From RUG12461 sp045657665 (GTDB lineage Bacteria; Bacillota; Clostridia; Lachnospirales; Lachnospiraceae), in the NCBI GenBank assembly GCA_045657665.1, contig JAZOTN010000028.1:62001-126000 (forward strand): a DNA stretch of 64,000 bases. Direction: 5' to 3'. Both the position numbers and the translations under genes were made by a program. Positions 40,804-50,140 of the stretch are shown here, in pieces; position 1 is the stretch's first letter, and each line of letters starts with the position of its first letter. A model generated the notes under the pieces. It searched no databases. It was not told the origin of the DNA and worked only from the letters and a program-made list of their open reading frames with translations.

Positions 40804-42048
40804 TTATAAGACTCTCGTGCAGCAGATCGGGCTGCGGTAATACATGTTCGAGATCGTAATACCGGTGCGTTTATTTGATGCATGGCAGATCTGGCCGTTG
40901 CCGATGTAGATCGCCACATGGCCGATCCTCTTGCCGCTGCCGTAGAAGATCAGGTCTCCCGGCTGGAGCTCGCTTGCGCTCACTCTGGTGCCGCAGTTAG
41001 CCTGCGCTGCGGAAGAATGCGGCAGATATACCCCGTAGTTTGCCATGATACTCATAACGAATCCCGAGCAGTCCGCTCCGTGCGTCAGACTCGTGCCGCC
41101 CCACACATAGGGATTTCCGACGAACTGTGTTGCATATTCCACAACTGCAATGCGTACATCCGATACACCTTCACCGTAACGCGCCTCGGTCAGTGTCAGC
41201 GCATCCTTGAGCGTCTCGCCTACGGTTACGTATTCACCCTTGATATAACGTTCTTCCCCGTCAACATCGACCTTGAGCCATTCGCCCATCTCTTCGATCA
41301 CAGGGATCTCTTCTCCGTTTGCCATCTGATCCGTTACTTCGCAGTCGGTATTCGGCTGCTCACGGACATTGAGCACATCCGCGGTCACCTTTGCGGTCAG
41401 TGTCTTGAGCCCCTCGGCTCTCGCCCTTGCCGCATCTCCAGAAAGAAGATACTCACTCTTCACATAACCCTCGACTTCGCCGGACTTGATCTGGCTCCAG
41501 CCGTCTGCCTCCGCGATGATCTCGCATCCAGCGTCCTTCGGGAGTTTTCCTGCAAGCTCGGCATCTTCGCCGGGTTCCTTACGGATATTTAAATTTCCTT
41601 CATTGATATTGCAGATCCCGATATTTGTATAACCGCAGATCTCAACAGGAACTTCTTCTTCCGGTTCTTCTTCAACCACCTCTTCCGCAGCAGGTTCTTC
41701 TTCCGTCACGATCTCCTCGGATAACGCCGCGGTAAGATCCAGCGTCACACCTGCGCGCGTTGTATCGTTTGCTGGAGCTTCCGCCTCTGTCTCTGTAGCG
41801 ACCCCGGTAAGGATCCCGGCGAGTTCCGTTTCTGTTTCCGTTTCTGTGTTCTCGGTTTCACGCATCTCTCCGACGGAAAGTACCGGAAGATCCTTTACGG
41901 ATACGCTGGCCTTTACGGTTCTTTGAAACTCCGTGCCGAGTGCCGCTGAGACCCCGGAGGTTACCGATGCGGATATGTCTGTCGGATTTACCATCAATCC
42001 TGCGACAAGTGTAAATGCAACTACCCCTGCAAATATCTTATTCTTCAT
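40804..42048 (-). CDS. Secreted SH3-domain NlpC/P60 endopeptidase
   Basis: From ATG 42048 (MKNKIFAGVVAFTLVAGL) it has 414 residues: a signal peptide, a low-complexity acidic stretch (about 70-135), two bacterial SH3 domains (GNLNIRKEPGEDAELAGKLP and DVLNVREQPNTDCEVTDQM) and a C-terminal NlpC/P60 domain. The catalytic Cys is in GADCSGFVMSI, with His in RIGHVAIYIG and HASN. It probably cuts peptidoglycan stem peptides during wall growth or separation. Confidence 0.93.
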   Translation of the reverse strand: MKNKIFAGVVAFTLVAGLMVNPTDISASVTSGVSAALGTEFQRTVKASVSVKDLPVLSVGEMRETENTETETETELAGILTGVATETEAEAPANDTTRAGVTLDLTAALSEEIVTEEEPAAEEVVEEEPEEEVPVEICGYTNIGICNINEGNLNIRKEPGEDAELAGKLPKDAGCEIIAEADGWSQIKSGEVEGYVKSEYLLSGDAARARAEGLKTLTAKVTADVLNVREQPNTDCEVTDQMANGEEIPVIEEMGEWLKVDVDGEERYIKGEYVTVGETLKDALTLTEARYGEGVSDVRIAVVEYATQFVGNPYVWGGTSLTHGADCSGFVMSIMANYGVYLPHSSAAQANCGTRVSASELQPGDLIFYGSGKRIGHVAIYIGNGQICHASNKRTGITISNMYYRSPICCTRVL

Positions 42049-42052
42049 AAAT

Positions 42053-42126
42053 AGAAAAAACCTCGTTTCTCTCTCCAAACTACCATGAACGAGGCTTATT
42101 ATAGCAAGTGATTACGGGAATGTCAA
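42053..42126 (-). promoter_or_regulatory. Consensus promoter and 5'-end hairpin of the NlpC/P60 gene
   Basis: On the minus strand TTGACA (42121-42126) and TGCTATAAT (-10 hexamer 42098-42103) are 17 bases apart, a near-perfect sigma-A promoter. The transcript should begin at about 42092 with CCTCGTT, which pairs with AACGAGG (42061-42067), followed at once by TTTTTT (42055-42060). The GAGG of this stem is also the only ribosome-binding candidate, 12 bases from ATG. The hairpin may attenuate, block translation or stabilise the mRNA. Confidence 0.65.
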
Positions 42127-42154
42127 CAAAAATGTAACATTATTGTAACAATTC

Positions 42155-43063
42155 TTATTTTTTTGAAAAAAATCCCTTTGCCTTTCCGATATCCGCTTTA
42201 ATCTGCTTCGTCAGTTCCGCAAGATCTGAAAAGCTCCGTTCCGGCCGCATGAAAGACAGAAGTTCCGTCCGAACCTCCTCATCATAGGTTTCCCGGTCAA
42301 AGTCAAAAAGATGCGTTTCCATGCTCAAGGCCCTCTCTCCCGGTATGGTCGGTTTGATCCCGATGTTTGTGATGCCCCTGTACTTATTACCATCGACAAC
42401 ACTTTCCGAAGCATATACCCCGTTCGGAGGCAAAAGCTTTTCCTTTGGCGGGATCACATTGATCGTCGGAATACCGATCTCATGACCGATACGGTTCCCA
42501 TGAGCAGTTTCTCCGCTGACAAAATAGGGATATCCGAGAAGAAAATTTGCGGTTTCCATATCCCCTCTTTTGACAAAGTCCCGGATCATGGTGCTGCTGA
42601 TATCTTTTCCCTCATACTGCATTTTATCCACGATGATGGCCTGATAAGAAAGCTCATCTGCATAGTGCCGGAGCGTTTCCACATTTCCACTGCGGTTCCG
42701 TCCGAAGGCACAGTCCCATCCTGCCGCGATGCATGTCACCCGGAGGTGCTCCTTTAACATTTTTAAAAAAGCAAGCGGCTCCATCTCCCGGATCTCCGGC
42801 GTGAATTCACACTCCACAACAAGATCGATCCCCGCCTCATCAAACAGCTCCTCTTTCTCCCGATTCGTCGTCAGAACCTTCTTCTCTGCAACAAGAGGCG
42901 GCGTCCTGAACGTAAAAACAGCGGAAAGAAGTCCCTCCGCTTTTTTCTTTTGCAGCACCTCAAGCAGGAATTCATGTCCCCGGTGAAGGCCGTCAAACTT
43001 TCCGATGGCCAGTGCCGTGTTTTCTTCTGATAAAAAATGAGCCAGTTCGCTGATTATCTTCAT
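42155..43063 (-). CDS. ribF: Bifunctional riboflavin kinase/FAD synthetase RibF
   Basis: RibF makes FMN and FAD. The 302 residues have an N-terminal FAD synthetase domain (ALAIGKFDGLHRGHEFLL; STMIRDFVKRGDMETAN) and a C-terminal riboflavin kinase domain (GNRIGHEIGIPTINV; GVYASESVVDGNKYRGITNIGIKPT). It is the last gene of the long nusA-infB operon; its start overlaps the truB stop by ATGA. Confidence 0.96.
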   Translation of the reverse strand: MKIISELAHFLSEENTALAIGKFDGLHRGHEFLLEVLQKKKAEGLLSAVFTFRTPPLVAEKKVLTTNREKEELFDEAGIDLVVECEFTPEIREMEPLAFLKMLKEHLRVTCIAAGWDCAFGRNRSGNVETLRHYADELSYQAIIVDKMQYEGKDISSTMIRDFVKRGDMETANFLLGYPYFVSGETAHGNRIGHEIGIPTINVIPPKEKLLPPNGVYASESVVDGNKYRGITNIGIKPTIPGERALSMETHLFDFDRETYDEEVRTELLSFMRPERSFSDLAELTKQIKADIGKAKGFFSKK

Positions 43064-43761
43064 GATGCACCAAGCGCCTTTTCAACAGGAACCAGCAGTT
43101 CTTCGACAGATCCACTGTTCATCGCTTCCTCCACCTTTGAAATGCGGCAGGCATCTTCCACCCGAAAGATTCCGACCCGTGTCCTTATAAGGCTCTCCAT
43201 ACAGCCAGCCGTGCCTGCCTTTTCCGCAATATCCTCACAAAGCGCACGGATATAGGTGCCTCTCCCGCAGGAAATGCTCATCCAAACCCTGGGAAGACGG
43301 ATCTCCATGATCTCAAGAGACGGTATCGAAACAAACCGCGCTTCCCGCTCGACCTCAATCCCCTCTCTCGCATATTCATAAAGACGTTTGCCGTTCACCT
43401 TGAGCGCCGAATACATCGGCGGGATCTGGTCATAACCGCCGACAAAAGATGCTGCGGCCGCTCTGATCAGATCTTCATCCTCCGGAACGTCCTTTTCCTG
43501 GATCACCTTGCCGGTGATGTCTCCGGTGTCGGTTTTTTCCCCAAGCAAAAGAACCGTTTCGTATTCCTTGTCATGATCCATAAGCTGTTCGACCGCCCTG
43601 GTCGCACGTCCGATGCAAACAGGGAGCACTCCCTCCGCATCCGGATCGAGCGTTCCCGTATGACCGATCTTTTTGATATGAAGGATCCCACGAAGCTTTG
43701 CCACGACATCAAAGGAAGTCCAGCCTTTTTCTTTATAGATGTTGAGAATCCCTTCCATCAC
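43060..43761 (-). CDS. truB: tRNA pseudouridine-55 synthase TruB (short form)
   Basis: TruB makes pseudouridine 55 in tRNA. Conserved blocks are GILNIYKEKGWTSFDVVAKLR, KIGHTGTLDPDAEGVLPVCIG (catalytic Asp), YDQIPPMYSALKVNGKRLYEYAREG and SCGRGTYIRALCEDI. At 233 residues it stops after the catalytic domain and lacks the C-terminal PUA-like domain of longer family members. It overlaps its neighbours by ATGA on both sides. Confidence 0.95.
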   Translation of the reverse strand: MMEGILNIYKEKGWTSFDVVAKLRGILHIKKIGHTGTLDPDAEGVLPVCIGRATRAVEQLMDHDKEYETVLLLGEKTDTGDITGKVIQEKDVPEDEDLIRAAAASFVGGYDQIPPMYSALKVNGKRLYEYAREGIEVEREARFVSIPSLEIMEIRLPRVWMSISCGRGTYIRALCEDIAEKAGTAGCMESLIRTRVGIFRVEDACRISKVEEAMNSGSVEELLVPVEKALGAS

Positions 43762-44723
43762 GAAGCAGCTTCCTTAAGCTGTCTTTCCATCTCCGTAACG
43801 ATCTCCCGTACGATTACTTCCGGATCATTCTTCACGCTCGCACCCGCAGCGCGGACATGCCCTCCTCCGCCGTATTTCATCGTAATGGATGCACAGTCAA
43901 CAATCTCGGTGGAACGAAGGGAGATCTTATACTCCCCCTCGCCCGTCTGATAAAGGAAAATGGATGCCTCCACGCCTTTCGTGTTGCGGAGCTGCGCCAC
44001 GATCCCCTCAGTATCCTTTTTCGTCGCACCGACGATAGCCATATCCTTTTCCGTCAGGATTGACGCGATCACACGGCCGTTTGCATAAAGCTCGCTCTTC
44101 ATGAGTGATACGCCCATGATCCTGTTCTCCGCGTAAGTTTTCTCAAAGAAGGTTTCCTCAATGATCCTCGGGAATGGGATTCCCCGTTCCATCAATACGC
44201 CGGCTGCTTCCATTGTGGAGCGCGCAGTACAGGAATACTGAAACACGCCGGTATCATGAATGATCCCGACATAGAGACACTCCGCGATCTCTTTCGTGAT
44301 CTTCTCTTTCGGGAGAAGGTCAAAGATCAGTTCCGAGGTGGAACTTGCCTCCGGAGCGATATAGTTTTCATCGGCAAAATTGCTGTTGCTGATATGATGA
44401 TCGATGCAAAGCGTTGTTTTCGCATTCTCAAAATAAATGGCATTTAGTCCAAGGCGTTTTGCATCTCCGCAGTCAAGACAGATAAAGAGGTCAAAAGGAT
44501 CCCTTGATGGTGCATTGCTGATGATCTCCTCCGAGAAATGCAGAAATGAAAAGACCGGCGGAATCTCCTCCAGAAAGATTTCCGCCGTGATCTCCGGATG
44601 AACGGTTTTGATGTAATTATAAGCGCCAAGGCAGGAGCCGACACAGTCTCCGTCCGGCTTTACATGGCCGGCGATCCCGACCGATCTCTTGCCTTCCAGC
44701 ATTTCTTCAAGATTATGAATCAT
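43758..44723 (-). CDS. DHH-family phosphoesterase (NrnA-type)
   Basis: From ATG 44723 (MIHNLEEMLEGKRSV) it has 321 residues. The DHH domain shows GHVKPDGDCVGS, ICLDCGD and CIDHHISN; the DHHA1 domain ends with GGGGHVRAAGASV. Relatives hydrolyse nanoRNA and 3'-phosphoadenosine 5'-phosphate, and some degrade cyclic dinucleotides. It sits between rbfA and truB, the usual Firmicute order. Confidence 0.94.
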   Translation of the reverse strand: MIHNLEEMLEGKRSVGIAGHVKPDGDCVGSCLGAYNYIKTVHPEITAEIFLEEIPPVFSFLHFSEEIISNAPSRDPFDLFICLDCGDAKRLGLNAIYFENAKTTLCIDHHISNSNFADENYIAPEASSTSELIFDLLPKEKITKEIAECLYVGIIHDTGVFQYSCTARSTMEAAGVLMERGIPFPRIIEETFFEKTYAENRIMGVSLMKSELYANGRVIASILTEKDMAIVGATKKDTEGIVAQLRNTKGVEASIFLYQTGEGEYKISLRSTEIVDCASITMKYGGGGHVRAAGASVKNDPEVIVREIVTEMERQLKEAAS

Positions 44724-45096
44724 CCGCTTCCTCCCCGTCAATGTGAGTCCCGACTACTTCATCAATCTTCTTTGACATATTTACACCATACTCGATGGAC
44801 TGGTCGAGAATAAACTGAATCTCCGGAGTGTTGCGAAGGTTCAGGTTATGCGCCAGCGTATGACGTATATAGCCCTCGGCACTTCTTAAGCCGTCTATCG
44901 TATTCTTTTGTGAGACCTCGTCACCGAGCACGCTCACGTATGCCTTGCAGGTCTTGAGATCCGGCGCCACGATCACGGATGTGATACTCGTCATCGGATC
45001 GATCCTGGGATCCTTCACTTCCATGCGGATGATATTCGCCAGTTCACGCATGACCTCCTGGTTCACCCGGTGACTTTTCATGGAATTCTTTCTCAC
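44713..45096 (-). CDS. rbfA: Ribosome-binding factor A
   Basis: RbfA helps mature the 5' end of 16S rRNA in the 30S subunit. The 127 residues have the KH-like fold with HRVNQEVMRELANIIRMEVKDPRI, VIVAPDLKTCKAYVSVLGD and HNLNLRNTPEIQFILDQSIEYG. It starts 3 bases after infB and overlaps the DHH gene by 11 bases. Confidence 0.97.
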   Translation of the reverse strand: MRKNSMKSHRVNQEVMRELANIIRMEVKDPRIDPMTSITSVIVAPDLKTCKAYVSVLGDEVSQKNTIDGLRSAEGYIRHTLAHNLNLRNTPEIQFILDQSIEYGVNMSKKIDEVVGTHIDGEEADDS

Positions 45097-45099
45097 GTC

Positions 45100-47832
45100 T
45101 TATCTCTCCACTTCCACCATCTTATAAGCTTCCACCTGATCAAGTTCTGCGATCTCACCGAAATTCTCAAAGACAAGTCCGCATTCATAGCCCGCCTTCA
45201 CTTCCTTGACATCATCCTTAAAACGTTTTAAGGATGCAAGCTTTCCTTCGAAGATCTGCTCGCCATCACGCGTGATACGGCACATGCAGTCGCGTTCAAA
45301 CATTCCGTCGAGGACATAGGAACCTGCAATATTTCCGATACCGGAAGCCTTGAAGATCTGACGGATCTCCGCATGACCGAGAACCTTCTCCTCAAAGATC
45401 GGATCCAGCATGCCCTTCATGGCAGCCTCGACATCCTCGATCGCATTGTAGATCACTTTGTAGAGCCGTACGTCCACGCCCTCTGCTTCCGCTGTGGCTT
45501 TCGCCTGCGGATCAGGCCTGACGTTAAAGCCAATGATGATCGCCTCAGACGCCGATGCCAGGATCACATCCGACTCGCTGATCGCACCGACACCGCCGTG
45601 AATAACCTTGACCACGACCTCATCGTTGCTGAGTTTCTCAAGCGATTGCTTGACTGCTTCCACAGACCCCTGGACATCCGCCTTGACAATGATATCCAGT
45701 TCTTTGACATTGCCGGCCTGTATACGGCTGAACAGATCATCAAGCGACATTCTTGCACGCGTCTCGTCCAGAAGCTTTTCCTTATCCTGTGAAATATAAG
45801 TTTCCGCAAAGCTGTGCGCATCCTTCTCGGAATCACAGACTACAAACGTTTCTCCTGCATCCGGTACGTTATTGAGTCCGAGGATCTCAACCGGGGTGGA
45901 AGGACCTGCTTCCTTCAGCCGTCGTCCGTTTTCATCCACCATGGCACGGACCTTTCCATAGGCGCTACCGCAGGCAACCGGCTGGCCGACCTTTAACGTA
46001 CCTTTCTGTACCAGGATCGTCGCAACTGCACCGCGTCCCTTATCGAGCTGTGCCTCAATGACAACACCTCTGGCGTTCCGCTTCGGATTTGCTTTCAGCT
46101 CCAGCACATCTGCCGTAAGGAGCACCATCTCAAGAAGATTATCGATACCTTCATGGGTGTGTGCCGATACCGGCGCAAAGATTGTGCTTCCGCCCCAGTC
46201 CTCCGGGATCAGTTCGTATTCGGAAAGCTCCTGTTTTACACGGTCGATATTTGCGTTCGGTTTATCGATCTTGTTGATCGCAACAATGATCTCTATCCCC
46301 GCTGCTTTTGCATGGTTGATCGCCTCAACGGTCTGCGGCATTACACCGTCATCCGCAGCGACCACCAGGATCGCAATATCCGTGGAGGACGCGCCGCGCA
46401 TACGCATTGCCGTAAACGCCTCATGCCCCGGCGTATCCAGGAAGGTGATCTTCCTGCCGTCGATCGAAACCACATATGCACCGATCTTCTGTGTAATACC
46501 GCCTGCTTCCCTGTCCGTCACGTGTGAATCCCGGATTGCGTCAAGGAGTGATGTCTTACCATGATCAACGTGACCCATCACGCAGACAACCGGCGGACGG
46601 GAAACCATCTTGGATTCATCCTCTTCCTCTTCCTTAAGAAGCTCTGCGATCACATCGATCTTTTCCTCCGGCTCCGCGATGAAGTTGAACTCGAGTGCGA
46701 TCTCCTCCGCCGTATCGTAATCCACCTCCTGGTTCATCGTCACCATCTTCCCTTTCAGGAAGAGTTTCTTGATGAGCGCGGAAGCCTGTACCTTCATCCG
46801 GTCGGAAAGGTCCTTAATCGTAAGGTGTTCGGGAAGCGTGATGGACTTGATCGCATCATCATCTTCCTTCTTCTGCGGCTGAGGCTGCGGTTTCTTGCGG
46901 TTGCTTCGCTTCTCCAGATTAAAGAAATTCTCCTGCTTTTTGGAGCGGTCGTTATTGTCACGGCCCTTATTGTTTTTCCCGCCGTTCCTGCCGCGATTGT
47001 TATTATTGTTATTATTGCCGGGTCCGCCAACGTTATTATTGACAACAATGGATACGGCACCCGGTCTTCCGGGACGGCCCTGCACAGGTGATCCGGGCCT
47101 TCTTTCCATACCGGGGCGGTTTGTGGCCGCCGGTCTTTCTCTTCTTTCCGGTCTCTCTGTTCTTTCCGGTCTTTCCGGTCTTTCCGGTCTTACGGGACGT
47201 ACGTTTTCCGTGCTTTCTGTCCGCGCCTCCCGTGCTCTTTCCTCACGTTCTTTTTCTGCCCGGAGACGTGCCTCCTGATCCTGGCGCTCACTCTCCATCA
47301 GACGTTTGCTGACCGGACGCTCCCCAAGACGCCTTGAAACCGGACGTTCTCCTGGACGCTGCGGCCTGCCGGCCCGCTGATTCCGGTTCTCCGTGAAGTT
47401 CCCCTGTGCATAATAGGACTGCCGGTTTCCCATGTTTTTGCTGTTCTGGGGATTAAAGACTGCAAAGGTCGTCGATTTTTTCTTCGGCCTTCTCGCATCA
47501 TCCAATGCGGCTGTCTTTGACGAAGCCGCCTCTTTCGCCTTTCCCTCAGGAGCTTTTTCCGGAGCGTTCTTTTCCGCCGGCGCAGCTTTTGGCGCTGCTT
47601 TCTTTTCTTCGGCAGCCTCTTTTGGCTTATCATCTGCCTTTGCTTTCTTCGGAGCGGCTTCTTTTTTCTCTGCAGGAGCTGACTGCTTCTTCCCGAATTT
47701 CTTATTCGCGAGCGCGATCACTTCCTCTGTGGCCGTATTGGCGCTCTTGACTTCAATCCCGTTTTCCGCAAGATATCCCGTCAGTTCCTTGGATTCAATT
47801 CCTAATTCTTTTGCAAGTTCATGTACTCTCAT
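45100..47832 (-). CDS. infB: Translation initiation factor IF-2
   Basis: IF-2 is the GTPase that brings initiator tRNA to the 30S subunit. The 910 residues start with an IF2_N domain (RVHELAKELGIESKELTGYL). A long low-complexity region follows (about 50-310) with Lys/Ala repeats, Arg/Pro/Glu repeats and an Asn/Gly-rich run. A second IF2_N then precedes the G domain (VMGHVDHGKTSLLDAI, DTPGHEAFTAMR, NKIDKP) and domains II-IV. The N-terminal region is highly repetitive and probably variable. Confidence 0.98.
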   Translation of the reverse strand: MRVHELAKELGIESKELTGYLAENGIEVKSANTATEEVIALANKKFGKKQSAPAEKKEAAPKKAKADDKPKEAAEEKKAAPKAAPAEKNAPEKAPEGKAKEAASSKTAALDDARRPKKKSTTFAVFNPQNSKNMGNRQSYYAQGNFTENRNQRAGRPQRPGERPVSRRLGERPVSKRLMESERQDQEARLRAEKEREERAREARTESTENVRPVRPERPERPERTERPERRERPAATNRPGMERRPGSPVQGRPGRPGAVSIVVNNNVGGPGNNNNNNNRGRNGGKNNKGRDNNDRSKKQENFFNLEKRSNRKKPQPQPQKKEDDDAIKSITLPEHLTIKDLSDRMKVQASALIKKLFLKGKMVTMNQEVDYDTAEEIALEFNFIAEPEEKIDVIAELLKEEEEDESKMVSRPPVVCVMGHVDHGKTSLLDAIRDSHVTDREAGGITQKIGAYVVSIDGRKITFLDTPGHEAFTAMRMRGASSTDIAILVVAADDGVMPQTVEAINHAKAAGIEIIVAINKIDKPNANIDRVKQELSEYELIPEDWGGSTIFAPVSAHTHEGIDNLLEMVLLTADVLELKANPKRNARGVVIEAQLDKGRGAVATILVQKGTLKVGQPVACGSAYGKVRAMVDENGRRLKEAGPSTPVEILGLNNVPDAGETFVVCDSEKDAHSFAETYISQDKEKLLDETRARMSLDDLFSRIQAGNVKELDIIVKADVQGSVEAVKQSLEKLSNDEVVVKVIHGGVGAISESDVILASASEAIIIGFNVRPDPQAKATAEAEGVDVRLYKVIYNAIEDVEAAMKGMLDPIFEEKVLGHAEIRQIFKASGIGNIAGSYVLDGMFERDCMCRITRDGEQIFEGKLASLKRFKDDVKEVKAGYECGLVFENFGEIAELDQVEAYKMVEVER

Positions 47833-48154
47833 CTGCTTTCGCCACCTCCGTCTTTATTTCCCGTCTGACCATTTCCGCCAGTCTTTCATCCGTAACAGCA
47901 AGCATCCCTCTGAATTCTTTTCCGATACACCCTCCGAGGGATTCCCGCGATCCGTAAAGAAGGTATGTTAGGTTTCGATATTTGCACATCGAAGTAAATT
48001 TCTTCTTCGTCCTCTCCGACGTATCCTCCGCTATAACCACCAGGTACGCCTCACCGCCTTTTATGGCTTCCTCTGTCTGAAATTCTCCGCTCTTTATCCT
48101 CCCCGCCTTGGCTGCGAGAGATAGAGCCGACAGCACTTTGTTTCTGTTTCCCAA
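47819..48154 (-). CDS. L7Ae-family RNA-binding protein (YlxQ-like)
   Basis: This 111-residue member of the L7Ae/L30e/S12e family is usually called YlxQ in this operon. Visible are SLAAKAGRIKSGEFQTEEAIKGG, LVVIAEDTSERTKKKF and LGGCIGKEFRGMLAVTDERLAEMV. It probably binds a kink-turn in RNA. The end overlaps the infB start by 14 bases. Confidence 0.92.
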   Translation of the reverse strand: MGNRNKVLSALSLAAKAGRIKSGEFQTEEAIKGGEAYLVVIAEDTSERTKKKFTSMCKYRNLTYLLYGSRESLGGCIGKEFRGMLAVTDERLAEMVRREIKTEVAKADEST

Positions 48155-48160
48155 AGATCT

Positions 48161-48430
48161 CTAAAGTTCCTCCAAAAGCTCCTGATAAAGTTCTGTCTTC
48201 AGAGTGCATCGAAACGCGCGTGATAGACATCCTTTTTTCTCGGCCTTTTCGATGCACTTCCTGTCACGGCACAGATATGCGCCGCGCCCCTCCGCCTTCC
48301 CGGAGCGGTCTGCATGAACCTCACCGGATGGAGAGCGGACGATCCGGATCAGTTCACTCTTTGTCTTCCTCTGCCGGCAGCTCTGACACATCCTGACCGG
48401 GATCTTCGCCGACTTCTTCGTATCCGTCAT
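48161..48430 (-). CDS. ylxR: YlxR/RnpM-family RNA-binding protein
   Basis: I place the start at ATG 48430 (MTDTKKSAKIPVRMC), giving 89 residues, because IPVRMCQSCRQRKTKSELIRIV is the normal N-terminal motif. It then shows GRGAYLCRDRKCIEKA, the conserved basic loop. YlxR (RnpM) has been reported to modulate RNase P. The chosen start lies 77 bases inside nusA in another frame, an unusually long overlap; a shorter start at 48391 would drop residues the family conserves. Confidence 0.88.
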   Translation of the reverse strand: MTDTKKSAKIPVRMCQSCRQRKTKSELIRIVRSPSGEVHADRSGKAEGRGAYLCRDRKCIEKAEKKGCLSRAFRCTLKTELYQELLEEL

Positions 48431-49607
48431 CTGCGTATTCTCCGTCCTCGTAAGCCCCTTCTTCGTATGCCTCATCTTCATAATATCCGTCATAGTCCTC
48501 GTAATCAGTCTCGTAATCCAGGAAATCGCCGGCTTCTCTCGCCTGCGTCTCAGACTTGATATCGATCTTGAATCCGGTAAGACGGTGCGCAAGACGCGCA
48601 TTCTGCCCCTTCATGCCGATCGCAAGAGAGAGCTGATAATCCGGCACAACAACCTTGGCTGCTTTCTCGTCGCCGTCCGCAATAACGGAAATGACTTTTG
48701 CCGGAGAAAGCGCATTCTCGATCAGCATAGCCGGGTTGTCGCTCCACGGCACGATATCGATCTTCTCCCCACGCAGCTCGTTCACAATGGCATTAACTCT
48801 CGATCCGTTCATACCGACGCACGCGCCGACCGGATCAACATTTTCGTCATTGGACCATACAGCCATCTTGGTACGGCTTCCGGCTTCTCTCGCGATACTC
48901 TTGATCTCTACGATCCCCTCGCGAACCTCGGTGACTTCCTCTTCAAAAAGCTTTTTGACAAGTTCCGGATGAGTTCTTGAAACCAGAATCCTCGGCCCCT
49001 TCGGCGTGGATTTCACCTCCAGGATGAACACCTTAACGCGCTCCGTCGGCTTCAGGTTCTCATAACGAGTGATCCTCTGGCCGCCATCTGTCTCCTCCGT
49101 CCAGTGGATCTGCTCATTCTGGGTCAGCATCGCGTCGGCTTTCCCGAGATTGATGCTGATGTTCGGGCCAATGTGGCGCTGCACGATACCCGTAACCGCC
49201 TGACGTTCCATCGAATAAAACTCACTGAATACGATCTTTCGCTCTTCCTCTCGGATCTTCTGAAGGATCACGTTCTTCGCGTTCTGGGTCGCGATCCGGC
49301 CGAGGGATTTGGACTGGATCTCAACATTCACAATGTCTCCCTCCTCATAGGACGGATCGATCATTTTTGCCTCCGCAAGGCTGATCTCAAGCGCCGGATC
49401 AACGACGTCCGCAACAACAGTCTTCTCCTGTGTCACCGTATAGTCACAGGTGTCGGGATCAATTTTGACCTTCACATTCTCCGATTTTCCGAAATGGTTC
49501 TTGCAGGCAGTCAGAAGCGAATTCTCAATCGCCTCCAGAAGCGTTTCTTTCGGGATGTTCTTTTCCCTCTCCAGCATCTCCAGTGCTTCCACTAACTCCG
49601 TATTCAT
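48354..49607 (-). CDS. nusA: Transcription termination/antitermination factor NusA
   Basis: NusA binds RNA polymerase and controls pausing, termination and antitermination. The 417 residues have the N-terminal polymerase-binding domain, an S1 domain (VTGIVQRHIGPNISINLGKADAML), and two KH domains (DPVGACVGMNGSRVNAIVNEL; LAIGMKGQNARLAHRLTG). A Tyr/Glu/Asp-rich tail of about 55 residues follows. The acidic tail shares DNA with the start of ylxR. Confidence 0.97.
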   Translation of the reverse strand: MNTELVEALEMLEREKNIPKETLLEAIENSLLTACKNHFGKSENVKVKIDPDTCDYTVTQEKTVVADVVDPALEISLAEAKMIDPSYEEGDIVNVEIQSKSLGRIATQNAKNVILQKIREEERKIVFSEFYSMERQAVTGIVQRHIGPNISINLGKADAMLTQNEQIHWTEETDGGQRITRYENLKPTERVKVFILEVKSTPKGPRILVSRTHPELVKKLFEEEVTEVREGIVEIKSIAREAGSRTKMAVWSNDENVDPVGACVGMNGSRVNAIVNELRGEKIDIVPWSDNPAMLIENALSPAKVISVIADGDEKAAKVVVPDYQLSLAIGMKGQNARLAHRLTGFKIDIKSETQAREAGDFLDYETDYEDYDGYYEDEAYEEGAYEDGEYADDGYEEVGEDPGQDVSELPAEEDKE

Positions 49608-49649
49608 GTGTTTTCCTCCTAAAACGTAACGGTAAATAGTTCGTTTGTG

Positions 49650-50120
49650 TCAGTTCTCTATAAATGCAAGTCGCACGGATGCGATCTCGTTTCTTTGAAA
49701 AGTCTCTTCAGAGCCGTCTTCCATGCGGATCGTAAGGGTGTTTGCATCAAACGCGGTAAGGATGCCTTCCCAGTCCTTCCGGCCGTTTATCGGGCGAAAA
49801 GCTTTGAGTTCGACCGCCTGACTTAAGCTCTTTTCAAAATGCCGGTCTTTTGTCAGCTTTCTGGTCAGTCCCGGCGAGCTGACCTCAAATACATAGCTTC
49901 CTTCTATATAATCTTCACGATCCAGGATTTCATTCATCTCCCGGCTCACCGCTTCGCAGTCATCGATCGTGATACCGCCCTCTTTTTCGATATAGGCACG
50001 AAGGAAATAGTCTGATCCTTCCTTTACATATTCGATATCATAAAGCGAAAAGCCAAGGCGCTTAAGGATCGGCTCGATCAGCTCTTCCGTATGTTTTTCG
50101 ATATCCTTCTGTTTTTTCAC
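49650..50120 (-). CDS. rimP: Ribosome maturation factor RimP
   Basis: RimP is needed for 30S maturation. The 156 residues include LGFSLYDIEYVKEGSDYFLRAYI, GITIDDCEAVSREMNEILD and YVFEVSSPGLTRKL, all conserved. The start is GTG (50118-50120), with GAGGAT 6 bases upstream. It leads the operon and has a hairpin leader. Confidence 0.95.
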   Translation of the reverse strand: MKKQKDIEKHTEELIEPILKRLGFSLYDIEYVKEGSDYFLRAYIEKEGGITIDDCEAVSREMNEILDREDYIEGSYVFEVSSPGLTRKLTKDRHFEKSLSQAVELKAFRPINGRKDWEGILTAFDANTLTIRMEDGSEETFQRNEIASVRLAFIEN

Positions 50121-50140
50121 GATACATCCTCAATCGCGGT

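Noticed and set aside
42049..42154. c-di-AMP (ydaO/yuaA) riboswitch before the NlpC/P60 gene
   Set aside because: The leader between promoter and start is only about 45 bases, far too short for that riboswitch.
45373..47971. Several plus-strand frames opposite infB
   Set aside because: They mirror the low-complexity and G-domain regions of IF-2 and have no motifs of their own.
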